Of a stretch of DNA of 64,000 nucleotides, positions 31,765 through 42,421 are shown piece by piece (positions within the stretch are counted from its first letter, which is position 1; every line of letters starts with the position of its first letter). The notes under the pieces are model-generated. The model did not search any database and was not told the DNA's origin. It saw only the letters and a program-made list of their open reading frames with translations. Position numbers and translations under genes: made by a program. The DNA is from Globodera rostochiensis. Lineage: Eukaryota; Nematoda; Chromadorea; Rhabditida; Heteroderidae. The DNA is taken from positions 682,001-746,000 of the forward strand of contig JAEVLN010000013.1 of the NCBI GenBank assembly GCA_018350325.1, given 5' to 3'.

Positions 31765-34444
31765 ATGAACGACCTGTACTTTTTTTATTCGGCCAAAATT
31801 GCCGTTGTTTTCATTCTGATGCTTTCATCACCAACGTTGGAAGCACAGGTAAATATGGAAAACATTAAATGACTTTTAATCTTAATTAAGCAAAATGAAA
31901 ATGAAAAATTCTACGATTTGATGACAGCGATTGGTGAACATTTTGGAGGAAAATTCAATGACGCCAAGAAAGCGCTAGAACTCGACTTGAATGCCGCCAA
32001 CTCATTTTTGGAAGGATTGCATACATTTGCAACACGTGAAATAGTCAAAAAACTTGAAAATGGCAAATTTGAGTGTAAAGTGTCCAAAAAAATTGATTTT
32101 AAAATGGCTATCAATTCGATTTTGGGCCAAAATGCGCAAAATTTGCTAAAAGCAATTATTGTGCCAAAACGATACGATTCTGTGCAATTTTCGGGCGACC
32201 AATTATACAAGATCAAAACAATTTTTGACTTAAAAACAAATGAAAAGGCGGAAGATTTGCTAAAAGATTTTTCTGAATTTTCGGAAGAAAAATTATTCAA
32301 TTTATTATTTTCTTTTGCGACAAGACTTGAGGCGTTCGTACACGGGAAAAATAGTGACGGAACTCTCAAGGAAAAACAAGAAAATTCAAAGGACAAAATT
32401 CAAACATTTCTTGCCGTGCCGAATTGCTTTCCGGAACGGGAAACAAAGTAAATTTCACTTAATTTTAGAGCGAAGACGAATCAAAATCTCGATCGAGCGA
32501 AATTTTAGACGAGATTTCGAGCTTTTTAGTGATCTCGAACAAATCTCGATCGTTTAATTTTTTGACAATTTTCGAGATTAGTGATTTATCAAGATTCTAG
32601 ATCGAATCTCGATCGGTCCTCATGTTCTTGTTCTTTTAAAACAATTTATTTAATATATATTTTGCATTTTAATTAAATTTTCCTTTCTTAGCGTTTTTGG
32701 TTATTGGATTGAAATAATTGTGATGGAAACAGAACAAAGTCAAAAACCAATTTTTGGCGTTGGAATATACAAAGAAAAATACGGCAAATACAAAAATGAA
32801 AGGAGCAAAAAACAAGCTGTTGCACTATCTCATAGTAAAATACTTCTAATTCTTCCGTATTCAACAAAAATAAAAATAAATTTTTAGGAATTTACAAAAT
32901 TTTGAAGCAGTTAAATTATCAAAAATTCTCAATATATGAGTCATTAAATCTTCTAAGACACATATTCAATTGTGCATACGTCTACAGATCAGAAAAACAC
33001 ATTTCGCGCGGGGAATTATCGGACATTTTCACGAATTTGTCATCGCTAATAAATTACGCAGTTGACTTTGAATGGGAAATACGATTAAATTGGGAAAACA
33101 CCAAAAAATATGAATGTAAATATGCAATGATTTTCCAAAATATTTCGGAAAGTCTCATGAAAATGATGAGTGATAAAATGATTGACCCGAAATTGCACTT
33201 GGATTCGCAAGACATCAAAATTCACGAATATGTTCAAAAGGATGTTGAGCAAAACTGCAAAACATTGCAAGTTTCTTGTATAATAAATAATCTCCGTAAT
33301 TTGACTAAATTTTAAACAAAATTAAAATTTATATTTTTAGTGATAATAATGATAATGTTGAAGAAAAAATTTTATATTTGAATAATGTGCATTATGAACT
33401 GGCAATAAATTTTGAGTTCAACCAACTGAAAGGTAAGCGTAAACAAGGCACAAAACATAAAATTTAAGCAATATTAAGATGTGCATGAAAGAGCAAGTGA
33501 TTTGTTGTCAGATTGGGTCCGCAATTTAAAGCATTGGGGTTGGTTATTAGAGAAAAGACAATCGAGATTCTCGTCGAGATTTTTTTTTGAGATTTTCTAT
33601 TGAAATCTCGATTGAATCGAGATCTTTGAGATTCGAGATTTTAGATTCTCGAGCGAAATCTCTATCGACAAAATTTTGGCTCTACCGAAATTTTTTAGAT
33701 TCTTTTGCAGCTTTCCAAACGCCATATTTGAAAATGTTGCGTAAATTAAAAAATTTTACATTGAACACAAATATTAAAGAAAAAATAAGCATAATTGAGG
33801 CATTGATCGGGAAAGAGCACGTCGATCAGTTTAATTTGGGATCATTGTTTGATCAAATAAAAACACTGGTGGAAGTGACAATTTCGGCAGAAGAGACTAA
33901 GTTATTGAATGCAATAGAACAGATAAATACAAAACAATTGGAAAATGATATTGAATTTTTGAAAAACAATCCCAAAAGCATTGATGAACAAAGGTATCAA
34001 AATGCCGTTGCAATAATCTGCACAATTAAGCTACATGGCGAAAAAGTTGAAATGCTGAAACTCGACATGAAAGTCTATCAAAATTTTATAAATCAAGACA
34101 AATTGAATTATTCATTGTTAAAAATTCAGCAATATCGAGAGCATTTTGGGCCTGATTTGTGGGAACAAACGGATGAATTTTGCAACCAGTTAAAGCCTAA
34201 ACAAATTAAAAAAGAAGAAAAAAGCTTTCCCAAACAATTGGATGCCCTTAAATTTGAAATTGACGAAATAAGCAAAAGCTTTGAGGAGGGTTTGAAGGGA
34301 ATTGAAGAATATTATTTGAACATACCGCTCATGCAGCTCAAAGATCAGGCACAAACTTTGGCAAAAACATTTAGAAAAATGCTTGAAAATGTGACGGAAC
34401 ATTATGCCCAAAAAATGTACGAATCGAATGTTGGCACAGAATGA
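31765..34444 (+). CDS. large secreted protein, 666 residues, six exons, unknown family
   Basis: Exons 31765..31848, 31891..32447, 32692..32834, 32888..33266, 33341..33432 and 33699..34444; the frame is kept throughout. Exon 4 must use a GC donor (GCAAGT at 33267) because the nearby GT sites give the wrong phase. Exon 1 encodes a signal peptide (KIAVVFILMLSSPTLEAQ) and ends at its cleavage region. The mature protein is charged, low in cysteine and mostly helix-forming: FYDLMTAIGEHFGGKFNDAK near the start, LYKIKTIFDLKTNEKAEDLL in the middle, and a long C-terminal exon with KTLVEVTISAEETKLLNAIE and QYREHFGPDLWEQTDEFC. No domain was recognised. A nearly identical but broken copy lies inverted at 47516-50247, and three 5'-truncated copies of the last exon follow. 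The multi-copy secreted character suggests an effector; that is inference. Confidence 0.75.
32455..32622. repeat. TCTCGATCGAG repeat in intron 2
   Basis: Repeated AATCTCGATCGAGCGAAAT variants. The right-arm copy has the same repeat at 49360-49550, so the insertion predates the palindrome duplication. Confidence 0.6.
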
Positions 34445-36236
34445 TTTATACCCGAATGATTATTTGTGTTGTTTTAGTTTTATATAAGCATTATTTTGGT
34501 GTATCAGTATGTAATGACGGCAGTATTTAATTTTCTCCTGCAATAATAAATAACGCGAACCTTAAGAGCCCCAACTCGTGAATTTTAGGGACAAAAATAT
34601 GTGCTAAAAACAAAAAAAACTCCAAAAATAAGTGATAAAAAGTCGCCACATTAAATTTTTTGTTGAAATAAATGCTATTTTTGGGTTCTTTCATTATAAC
34701 TAGAGAACGGACTTGAGGACCGATCGAGACGTGTGTCGTTGTAATTTAATAAAAATGCTAAGGTTAAGATTGTTTCATACTTTTACAAAAAAATCCTGAA
34801 AGAATTTTCTTAACGAAATATTTCTTAAAAAGAATTTCAGGTGATGCCTTGGACACTTCCCATTCTTTAAAAATCAAAATTACCGCATTTATGTTTAAAA
34901 TTTTGTTGCAAATCTCTTAATAATTTGAGTCAAAAATTCAAAATTTTCTCGGCGGCGCCTATCGGCACCGCTAAGTTTGAGAATTCTGCTTTAGCTGGAG
35001 GGAGTGGTCGGCGGTGCCGATAGGCGCCGCCGAGAAAATTTTTTTGAAGATTTTAACGAAATTTGTTAATAAAATTGGTCCAAAATGATTAATTTTGCAA
35101 GACAATTGGGTCCCCTCCCTGGCGCCGCCCCTGGTTTCTGTCTTATTTTCCATTAAATAATATTGGAAAGAGAATAACTGTGATAATTTCAAAAAAAAAT
35201 TTTGGGGTTTCTCTATTTATTTTTTTCTTCAAAATCATGGATCACGTATCACGGATCACGCCAAATCACGGCGTTTTTGGGGGTCCGTGATCACGGATCA
35301 CGGTCACGGATTTTTTTTTCCGATCACGTGCAGCCCTGATCAGTATGTAAAGACTGCGGTATTTAATTTTCTCCTGCAATAATAAATAACGCGAACCTTA
35401 AGAGCCCCAACTCGTGAATTTTAGGGACAAAAATATGTGCTAAAAAAAAAAATTCCAAAAATATGTGATAAAAAGTCGCTCCATTAAATTTTTTGTTGAA
35501 ATAAATGCTATTTTTGGGTTCTTTCATTATAACTAGAGAAAGGACTTGAGGACCGATCGAGATTTCGGTGCTTAAAAGAATGGTTTGATCGATATTCGAA
35601 AAGAACGGCCATCAACTCGTTTTTGGATCAACTCGTTTTTTCTGATTCGACTCGTTTTTTCTGATTCGACTCGTTTTTTCTGATTCAACTCGTTTTTTTA
35701 GTAACAAGAAGCATTTCTGAGCAGAAAAGGTGTTTCTAGGGGTATTCGGGGGCGTAGAACCCGAATATGACTCCCATTTTGCATAATTCTAATCCCGAAC
35801 CTGAATTCGAACATTTTTTAAAAAATTCAAAAATTTTCAGAAATTAATTTTTGCTCTCAAAATCGTTTAAAAAGCGCACAATTACAACAAAAAGGCTAGC
35901 AATGATCGAATTCATGCTTTTTGACCGATTTTGAGCCCCAAAATTAATTTTTGAAAAATTCAGAATTTCTGAAAAATTTATTCGAATTCAGGTCCGGGGT
36001 TCGAAATTGGCAGAAAAGGAAATCAGATTCGGATTCTACGCCCCCCGAATACCCCCAGAGAACACCTTTTCTCAACTTTGAAAAATTTGTTTTTTTTTTA
36101 AATCATAGGTTGATGATGTCTTATGGCAAATCTGATGTAATATTCGTGATCAGCGGCCCAATAACCCCCGAGTACTTCCAAGAATTGCATAAAAACCTTC
36201 AAATACCGCTCATTAAATGCTTTATGTTACTAGAAA

Positions 36237-36500
36237 AACGAGTTGAATCAGAAAAAACGAGTTGAATCAGAAAAAACGAGTTGAATCAGAAAAAACGAGT
36301 TGAATCAGAAAAAACGAGTTGAATCAGAAAAAACGAGTTGAATCAGAAAAAACGAGTTGAATCAGAAAAAACGAGTTGAATCAGAAAAAACGAGTTGAAT
36401 CAGAAAAAACGAGTTGAATCAGAAAAAACGAGTCGAATCAGAAAAAACGAGTTGATCCAAAAACGAGTTGATTAAAAACGAGTTGGTGAAAAACGAGTTG
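36237..36500. repeat. 19-bp minisatellite AAAAAACGAGTTGAATCAG
   Basis: About a dozen head-to-tail units here, against four or so in the matching right-arm positions (42530-42665 and 45590-45730). Shorter inverse arrays lie at 35610-35700, 43195-43290 and 46265-46345. There are no spacers, so it is not a CRISPR array. Confidence 0.9.
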
Positions 36501-36609
36501 ATATTTTACCATTCGAAAATTGGAGCCTCCAATAATATTCAAAATTTTTCAAAATCGCTTCTTTTACATTTTTTTTGCCAAAAATTTTCAATTGTTTCAG
36601 AAGTTTTTT

Positions 36610-36801
36610 TCATGAATTCTGCAGTTCATTTCCGACAAAATATCCTTCATTAAACGCTGTCTCCCATTCTCCACACAATTTTTCAATTTCTTCCCATTGA
36701 TTTTTCTGTCCGTTTTTATCGAAAACGATTTTCAGAAGAGTCCATTCAAGCCTTTTCTCATATTTCAGCTTAGCGTAGTTCCATTCCCTATTTTTGAGCA
36801 T
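36610..36801 (-). CDS. 63-residue ORF conserved in each palindrome unit (copy 1)
   Basis: Begins MLKNREWNYAKLKYEKRLEW and ends NEGYFVGNELQNS. The composition is protein-like (Trp, Lys, Glu-rich). An overlapping downstream frame (MKKTSETIENFWQKKCKRSD) could be its continuation after a one-base shift. Copies 2 and 3 (42230-42421 and 45291-45482) are identical in translation. It is either a small gene or a fragment of a longer one; no signal peptide and no family. Confidence 0.35.
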   Translation of the reverse strand: MLKNREWNYAKLKYEKRLEWTLLKIVFDKNGQKNQWEEIEKLCGEWETAFNEGYFVGNELQNS

Positions 36802-37028
36802 TTTTTAAACTTTTTCGATTAAAACGTCAGTTATTTATGCAAATTTGTAAAAACTATCGAATTAAAAAAAAACATTTTATTTTTCGATAAATAAACCTTC
36901 TCTGATATTGGAATTTACTTTTATTGCCCTCGCGTATTGCAGCAAATTTTCTTCAAAACATTTGTATATTTCACCTTTTTTTCTTAATAAATTAAACAAA
37001 ATCTATTTATAGTGAAATTCGGAATTGA

Positions 37029-37640
37029 ATGGATGGGGGGTTTGATCAAATAAAAACACTGGTGGAAGTGAGAATTTCGGCAGAAGAGACTAAGTTATTG
37101 AATGCAATAGAACAGATAAATACAAAACAATTGGAAAATGATATTGAATTTTTGAAAAACAATCCAAAAAGCATTGATGAACAAAGGTATCAAAATGCCG
37201 TTGCAATAATCTGCACAATTAAGCTACATGGCGAAAAAGTTGAAATGCTGAAACTTGACATGAAAGTCTATCAAAATTTTCTAAATCAAGACAAATTGAA
37301 TTATTCATTGTTAAAAATTCAGCAATATCGAGAGCATTTTGGGCCTGATTTGTGGGAACAAACGGATGAATTTTGCAACCAGTTAAAGCCTAAACAAATT
37401 AAAATGGAAGAAGAAAAAAGCTTTCCCAAACAATTGGATGCCCTTAAATTTGAAATTGACGAAATAAGCAAAAGCTTTGAGGAGGGTTTGAAGGGAATTG
37501 AAGAATATTATTTGAACATACCGCTCATGCAGCTCAAAGATCAGGCACAAACTTTGGCAAAAACATTTAGAAAAATGCTTGAATATGCGACGGAATATTA
37601 TGCCCAAAAAATGTACGAATCGAATGTTGGCACAGAATGA
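37029..37640 (+). pseudogene. 5'-truncated copy of the large secreted protein gene (left arm)
   Basis: Matches the last exon of 31765-34444 from FDQIKTLVEV to the final stop, nearly identical over about 200 residues, but replaces everything upstream by unrelated DNA. The frame opens with ATGGATGGGGGG at the breakpoint. There is no signal peptide. The C-terminus reads EYATEYYAQ instead of ENVTEHYAQ. Confidence 0.75.
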
Positions 37641-37835
37641 TTTATACCCGAATGATTATTTGTGTTGTTTTAGTTTTATATAAGCATTATTTTGGTGTAT
37701 CAGTATGTAATGACGGCAGTATTTAATTTTCTCCTGCAATAATAAATAACGCGAACCTTAAGAGCCCCAACTCGTGAATTTTAGGGACAAAAATATGTGC
37801 TAAAAACAAAAAAAAACTCCAAAAATAAGTGATAA

Positions 37836-38618
37836 AAAATCTCGTAAATTTTCTTCTCAGCATGAACCATTTAGGTTAAAATGCTTTTAAAAATCCGAAT
37901 AAGCTTTTTGTCAAAATACAACAACAATAAATATCAAATAATAAACTACAAAATTCGATCACGCGTCCATAACGCAGTTTTGCGCGATACCCCTGAGAAA
38001 TTCAATAATGTTTTGGGGATCAAAATTTGCAAGAATATTCAAAATCCTGCGGTCGGTTCTGCGATATTTGGGCTTTTTCAACGTCGCATCCTCTCCTCGT
38101 GCGTACCGCACGTAGTCCGCATCACGTGAACGCTGTTCCAATCGCAGCACGTCAATAAGCCCATATTATCGGGTATTTGCAACTGAAGAGCACTTGAAGA
38201 CGGCGATGCGCAGCCTCCGCCGCGAGATGAGTCCGAAGGTTGCGGACGAGATGAGTAATTTCGCTCTAATTCAAATTAGGTTTGTCGGCGCCAAAACAGT
38301 ATTTTTAGTGTGGGCGCCAAACTGGTCGCGCCAAACACAGAAGTTGTTGAAAACGTGACCGAAGTTGGAAATATGCTCGACTTAGAGCCAATAAGAAATG
38401 TACACCGGGGTTAGCAACCTTCAATCCCTGGAAGACAATTTGGTTGAGAAGAGAAAAAAGTTGGACGAAATACTGCCAGATTTAATACGCCTTATGGGTT
38501 TTTTAATTAAAAATTTAAATTTTTTCATTTACAATCAATATAAAACAATTCGTTCATAAATATCGAAACTGTCGATCGTAGTTGTGCCGAGGCTGGCAAA
38601 CTTCTAAATTTTGTTTGC
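37836..38618. other. centre of palindrome, left part; degenerate coding traces
   Basis: On the plus strand around 38160-38480 protein-like pieces can be read in changing frames: TEEHLKTAMRSLRREMSPKV, then VVENVTEVGNMLDLEPIRNV, then SLEDNLVEKRKKLDEILPDL. They look like one decayed gene or transposon of unknown type. The minus-strand 63-residue frame at 37959-38150 overlaps and is weaker. Confidence 0.35.
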
Positions 38619-39560
38619 TCAAAGATACTTATTTTCATCACTAAATTGAGCTTTCCATTTAATTAGACTGCTGATTGAGATTTTCAACAAATCAGCAATC
38701 TGGCAATCACTCATTTTCGGATTCTTCCCTTTTATTTTGGCATATTTCTTCAAAATTCCAATTTTTGTTGCATCAGAAATTTTGTTGCTGACAGAAAGGC
38801 CAAATTCGCCTTTCCATCGTCTAATTGTTCTTTCAGAAACGCCCAAATTTTTTGCAATTTTCCCATCAATTTCATTCATTGAAATGTTTTTGAAGTTTGC
38901 CTTCTTACATTTGCTTTTTATTTCATTGAATTGTTTTAAAATTTCACGTTTTTCTAACTCAGAAAACTTTGACTTTGTTTCTTTTCTTAGACCCAATTCT
39001 TTTCTCCATTTATACAATTTTGTCCGACCAACACCCAAACCATTCGATATTTTTATCTCAATTTGAGCCCATTCATTTGCGGAATATTTTCTTTTCTTCT
39101 TATAATCGTTTTTTATTTCACGAAATTTTTGGATAATTTTACGTTTTTGATCAGACTCAATTTTTTCACATTCATTGGAAACATTTTGTTGTTCATCAAC
39201 ACTTTCATCTTGATCAGTTGAGTTATTTTGATCAGACAATTCTTTCTTAGAATTTTCCTGATCAAGATCATCCGCTGACGGCGCTGAATTGTTTTCGTCT
39301 TCCGACCAATTTTCATCATAAATTTCATCAAATTTCTGTTTCAATAATTCATCAATATATTTCTGATCAGAAGTATTTGGAGCTTGTCCATCTTGATCTT
39401 CTTCTTTAACATGACGAAAGTTCAAGTCTTTTGAATCATTACTTTCATCATCCCATCCTTTTCCAAATATTTCGTCAAATGATTTGTAAAGTTTTGGTCC
39501 TTGTCCGTTAGCATTTTTGATCACAAAGAACGAAATCATAATTAATAGCAGAAATTTCAT
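38619..39560 (-). CDS. secreted protein with acidic FDE..W motifs and three HTH units, copy A
   Basis: Single-exon frame of 313 residues from the ATG at 39560; the upstream in-frame TTG is not used. The signal peptide is KFLLLIMISFFVIKNANGQ. An acidic region follows with two related motifs (SFDEIFGKGWDDE and KFDEIYDENWSED), then a DQ/ND-rich linker. Three tandem units of about 50 residues end in ISNGLGVGRTKLYKWRKELG, IAKNLGVSERTIRRWKGEFG and IADLLKISISSLIKWKAQF. Each has the helix-turn-helix pattern IA..LGVS..TI.KWK seen in transposase-like and homeodomain-like DNA-binding domains. Basic YKKKRKY between linker and unit 1 could be a nuclear signal. A signal peptide plus DNA-binding units suggests a secreted protein acting in a host nucleus; this is inference. 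Relatives lie at 6811, 55068, 58250, 60546 and 63096. Confidence 0.7.
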   Translation of the reverse strand: MKFLLLIMISFFVIKNANGQGPKLYKSFDEIFGKGWDDESNDSKDLNFRHVKEEDQDGQAPNTSDQKYIDELLKQKFDEIYDENWSEDENNSAPSADDLDQENSKKELSDQNNSTDQDESVDEQQNVSNECEKIESDQKRKIIQKFREIKNDYKKKRKYSANEWAQIEIKISNGLGVGRTKLYKWRKELGLRKETKSKFSELEKREILKQFNEIKSKCKKANFKNISMNEIDGKIAKNLGVSERTIRRWKGEFGLSVSNKISDATKIGILKKYAKIKGKNPKMSDCQIADLLKISISSLIKWKAQFSDENKYL

Positions 39561-39644
39561 TGCCAGCAAAATTAAGTATTTTGTAAATTTTATTAAAAAT
39601 GTTATTAATTTTAGTAATTAACTAGAATTTGTAATAATTAATAG

Positions 39645-40115
39645 TAGGGTTTAGCCCCGACCCCCCGGTGGCGGGAAAGTCGGGGGTCAGGGAGGCCGGG
39701 GTTGACGATGTCGGGGGTCGGGGTCGGGGATGACCGAAGCAGGCCAGTCCCGTCCCGGCCAGTCCCGTCCCAGCGACTTTGAAGCATCAAAACTTTTCTC
39801 AACCTGCACCAAACCAGTAAAGCCCTTTATACCATTCGAAAGCTCTAAATGAGTAGAAGAAACATTACAACAAAGTTGAAGTGGTTTGATAAGCTTCAAA
39901 AATAATGTATAGCAAAAATCGGGATTTTTTGTAGTTTTCTGATCATAACTTTTTTAAACTTTGATTTACTGTTTTGTTTAGTTTTATAACCCTCGATCCC
40001 CGACGGGGTCGGGGAGGCCAGGGTTGGCCATGTCGAGGGTCTGGATCGGGGACACCCCATTTTGGGTCTCGGGCTCGGGGGTCGGGGTCGGGGTCGGGGT
40101 CGGGGGCTCAACCCT
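39645..40115. mobile_element. miniature element, AGGGTTTAGCCCCGACCCC family, 9-bp target duplication
   Basis: Ends TAGGGTTTAGCCCCGACCCC and GGGGTCGGGGGCTCAACCCT; AATTAATAG flanks both sides (39636-39644 and 40116-40124). Related ends occur at 52004-52116, 54294-54393 and 56087-56150. Confidence 0.75.
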
Positions 40116-41399
40116 AATTAATAGCCAAAATTTAATGGTTTTGTCTAAATTTTTAAATAAATATTAAATCTTTTGTCAATAGAATTAATTTTTATTGAAA
40201 ATGTAGCCAATAAATTGATTTGCAGATTATTTCCACGCATTTATTCTCCTCCCTCAAATTTTTTTTGGCAAAATTCATGCAAATACCCACGTCACCCTCT
40301 CTCCTCTAAAGAGCGTCCATCCCATTTCGATCAGCATCTTTCCCTTTTTTTCTATTGAATAATTCTTTAATATTTTATGGAAATATTTTAGTTTACCTTT
40401 ATTCATTTTTCATTTTAATAAATTCTTCAACAATTTCAATGCTTTTTGCTAATCGAATTAACATTTTTGCGTCTTTTATGAGTTTTGTGCCAGGGTCGCC
40501 ATTTTATTTTGCACTTTTTGGGATTTTTTTCATCAAAATTTGTGCAATCCGGCCTTTTGTCGTTTTCTCCACTACCGGTCTTTTTTTGAATATTATATCC
40601 GTACGGGTTTCACGGGCCCCAAAACCCCTGTATTGTTGGGCCGACACCAAATGTTTTTTTGATTTCGTCCAACAAAAAATGAATGAAAAGCTTGTGAATT
40701 GTCGTCTAAAATGTTTGTTTGTAAATTGGAAAAAGTTAAAAAGAATTTTTAAAATTGTTTAACTACCGTAACAAACAGAAAAATAAGAAATAATCACTGA
40801 CACAGTCGGGGATCTGAACTCACCATTACATCACAACCAAACCGCATTCCAATTCTCCAAAAATCCCATTTTTAGGGGTGTATATTTTTTCCGTTTTTTT
40901 CCGTTAAAAAGGACATTTTAACGGAAAACGGGAAAAAAGGCTCAAAAACAACGGAAAACGGAAAACGGAATTCCGCCCATCCCTGGTCGGCGACCCTTGC
41001 CCAGATACTTACCCGTGTTTTTTGACACTTGAGTTTATAGGGCTAAATTTATCGTTCAAAATTTGTGAAATTCGTTACTTTTAAACATTTTTTGCACAAA
41101 TTTGCGACGATGTTTTCTAAAAAAAATTCAACCTATTCTTTCCGCAAAATAGCAACAGATTTTTACCGACGGCGTCTCCCGGTTTCCGTTCGGGATTCCG
41201 ATCGCGTTAAATTTAAAATTCCCGTTCTCATTCACAACCGGACACTAGTTTGATGATAAACTGCCTGACAGGCAGAAACAAAATCAGTGGCATTCGAACG
41301 GTTTTGATGAGTTCTGGCGTTAATTGATTCTGATCAGCAAAAGCGTGAAATTGTGGAAAAATTTATTTCATTGACAGAAAAACCTACGCAAAAAGGAAA
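40116..41399. other. centre of palindrome, right part; no gene supported
   Basis: AT-rich. A 135-residue frame from 40355 starts with TTG and is Phe/Ile-rich by composition. A TCCGTTTTTTTCCGTT element lies at 40872-40985 with a CATCCCTGG end. A B-box-like GTTCAGATCCCC occurs on the minus strand near 40815. Confidence 0.4.
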
Positions 41400-41419
41400 A
41401 CATTCTCAAAAAGAGTGGA

Positions 41420-42002
41420 TTTTTTGGGCATAATATTCCGTCGCATATTCAAGCATTTTTCAAAATGTTTTTGCCAAAGTTTGTGCCTGATCTTTGAGCT
41501 GCATGAGCGGTATGTTCAAATAATATTCTTCAATTCCCTTCAAACCCTCCTCAAAGCTTTTGCTTATTTCGTCAATTTCAAATTTAAGGGCATCCAATTG
41601 TTTGGGAAAGCTTTTTTCTTCTTCCATTTTAATTTGTTTAGGCTTTAACTGGTTGCAAAATTCATCCGTTTGTTCCCACAAATCAGGCCCAAAATGCTCT
41701 CGATATTGCTGAATTTTTAACAATGAATAATTCAATTTGTCTTGATTTAGAAAATTTTGATAGACTTTCATGTCAAGTTTCAGCATTTCAACTTTTTCGC
41801 CATGTAGCTTAATTGTGCAGATTATTGCAACGGCATTTTGATACCTTTGTTCATCAATGCTTTTTGGATTGTTTTTCAAAAATTCAATATCATTTTCCAA
41901 TTGTTTTGTATTTATCTGTTCTATTGCATTCAATAACTTAGTCTCTTCTGCCGAAATTCTCACTTCCACCAGTGTTTTTATTTGATCAAACCCCCCATCC
42001 AT
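41420..42002 (-). pseudogene. 5'-truncated copy of the large secreted protein gene (right arm, outer unit)
   Basis: Same breakpoint and opening MDGGFDQIKTLVEV as the left truncated copy. An AGA to TGA change stops it after QAQTLAKTF at 41460; the homologous DNA continues to about 41425 and carries the EYATEYYAQ variant, so it is closest to 37029-37640. Confidence 0.75.
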
Positions 42003-42229
42003 TCAATTCCGAATTTCACTATAAATAGATTTTGTTTAATTTATTAAGAAAAAAAGGTGAAATATACAAATGTTTTGAAGAAAATTTGCTGCAATACGCG
42101 AGGGCAATAAAAGTAAATTCCAATATCAGAGAAGGTTTATTTATCGAAAAATAAAATGTTTTTTTTTAATTCGATAGTTTTTACAAATTTGCATAAATAA
42201 CTGACGTTTTAATCGAAAAAGTTTAAAAA

Positions 42230-42421
42230 ATGCTCAAAAATAGGGAATGGAACTACGCTAAGCTGAAATATGAGAAAAGGCTTGAATGGACTCTTCTGAA
42301 AATCGTTTTCGATAAAAACGGACAGAAAAATCAATGGGAAGAAATTGAAAAATTGTGTGGAGAATGGGAGACAGCGTTTAATGAAGGATATTTTGTCGGA
42401 AATGAACTGCAGAATTCATGA
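42230..42421 (+). CDS. 63-residue conserved ORF, copy 2
   Basis: Same translation as the copies at 36610 and 45291, inverted with respect to the truncated gene copies. See copy 1 for description. Confidence 0.35.
   Translation: MLKNREWNYAKLKYEKRLEWTLLKIVFDKNGQKNQWEEIEKLCGEWETAFNEGYFVGNELQNS

Larger units (their letters stand above)
34445..37028. other. spacer unit of the palindrome (repeats, one short ORF)
   Basis: Contains a GC hairpin pair at 34950-35040, a CAGGGCTGCACGTGATC element end near 35338, a second copy of the gene's 3' flank (35340-35470), 19-bp repeat arrays at 35600-35700 and 36237-36500, and the minus-strand ORF at 36610-36801. Confidence 0.6.
30845..37835. repeat. left arm of ~7-kb imperfect palindrome
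   Basis: Paired with roughly 44255-51160 in inverse order. Matching anchors include ACCGCCGAGTTTAGTC at 30862 and its inverse at 51134-51150, the secreted gene start at 31765 and 50247, and the truncated copy stop at 37640 and 44452. Divergence is low and mostly short indels. Array length differs (see 36237-36500). Confidence 0.9.
38497..40535. repeat. segmental duplication, copy A
   Basis: Direct counterpart of 54909-56548, including the HTH gene and its flanks. It starts at GTTTTTTAATTAAAAATTTA and ends near GGGATTTTT. Copy A carries the 471-bp element 39645-40115 where copy B keeps only about 65 bp. Confidence 0.85.

Noticed and set aside
34971..35192. 73-residue frame repeated at 43705 and 46768
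   Set aside because: It reads through the GC hairpin pair and flanking repeat; conservation follows from segment duplication.
35951..36265. 104-residue frame repeated at 45694
   Set aside because: It crosses low-complexity repeat and ends in the 19-bp minisatellite.
36237..36500. Regular array considered as CRISPR
   Set aside because: Units are contiguous 19-bp repeats without spacers, and the genome is eukaryotic.
37959..38150. 63-residue Arg-rich minus frame
   Set aside because: No upstream continuation, and the plus strand carries the more protein-like traces here.
40355..40762. 135-residue hydrophobic frame
   Set aside because: Starts at TTG and its hydrophobicity follows from T-rich DNA; the duplicated region at 56.4 kb does not preserve the frame.
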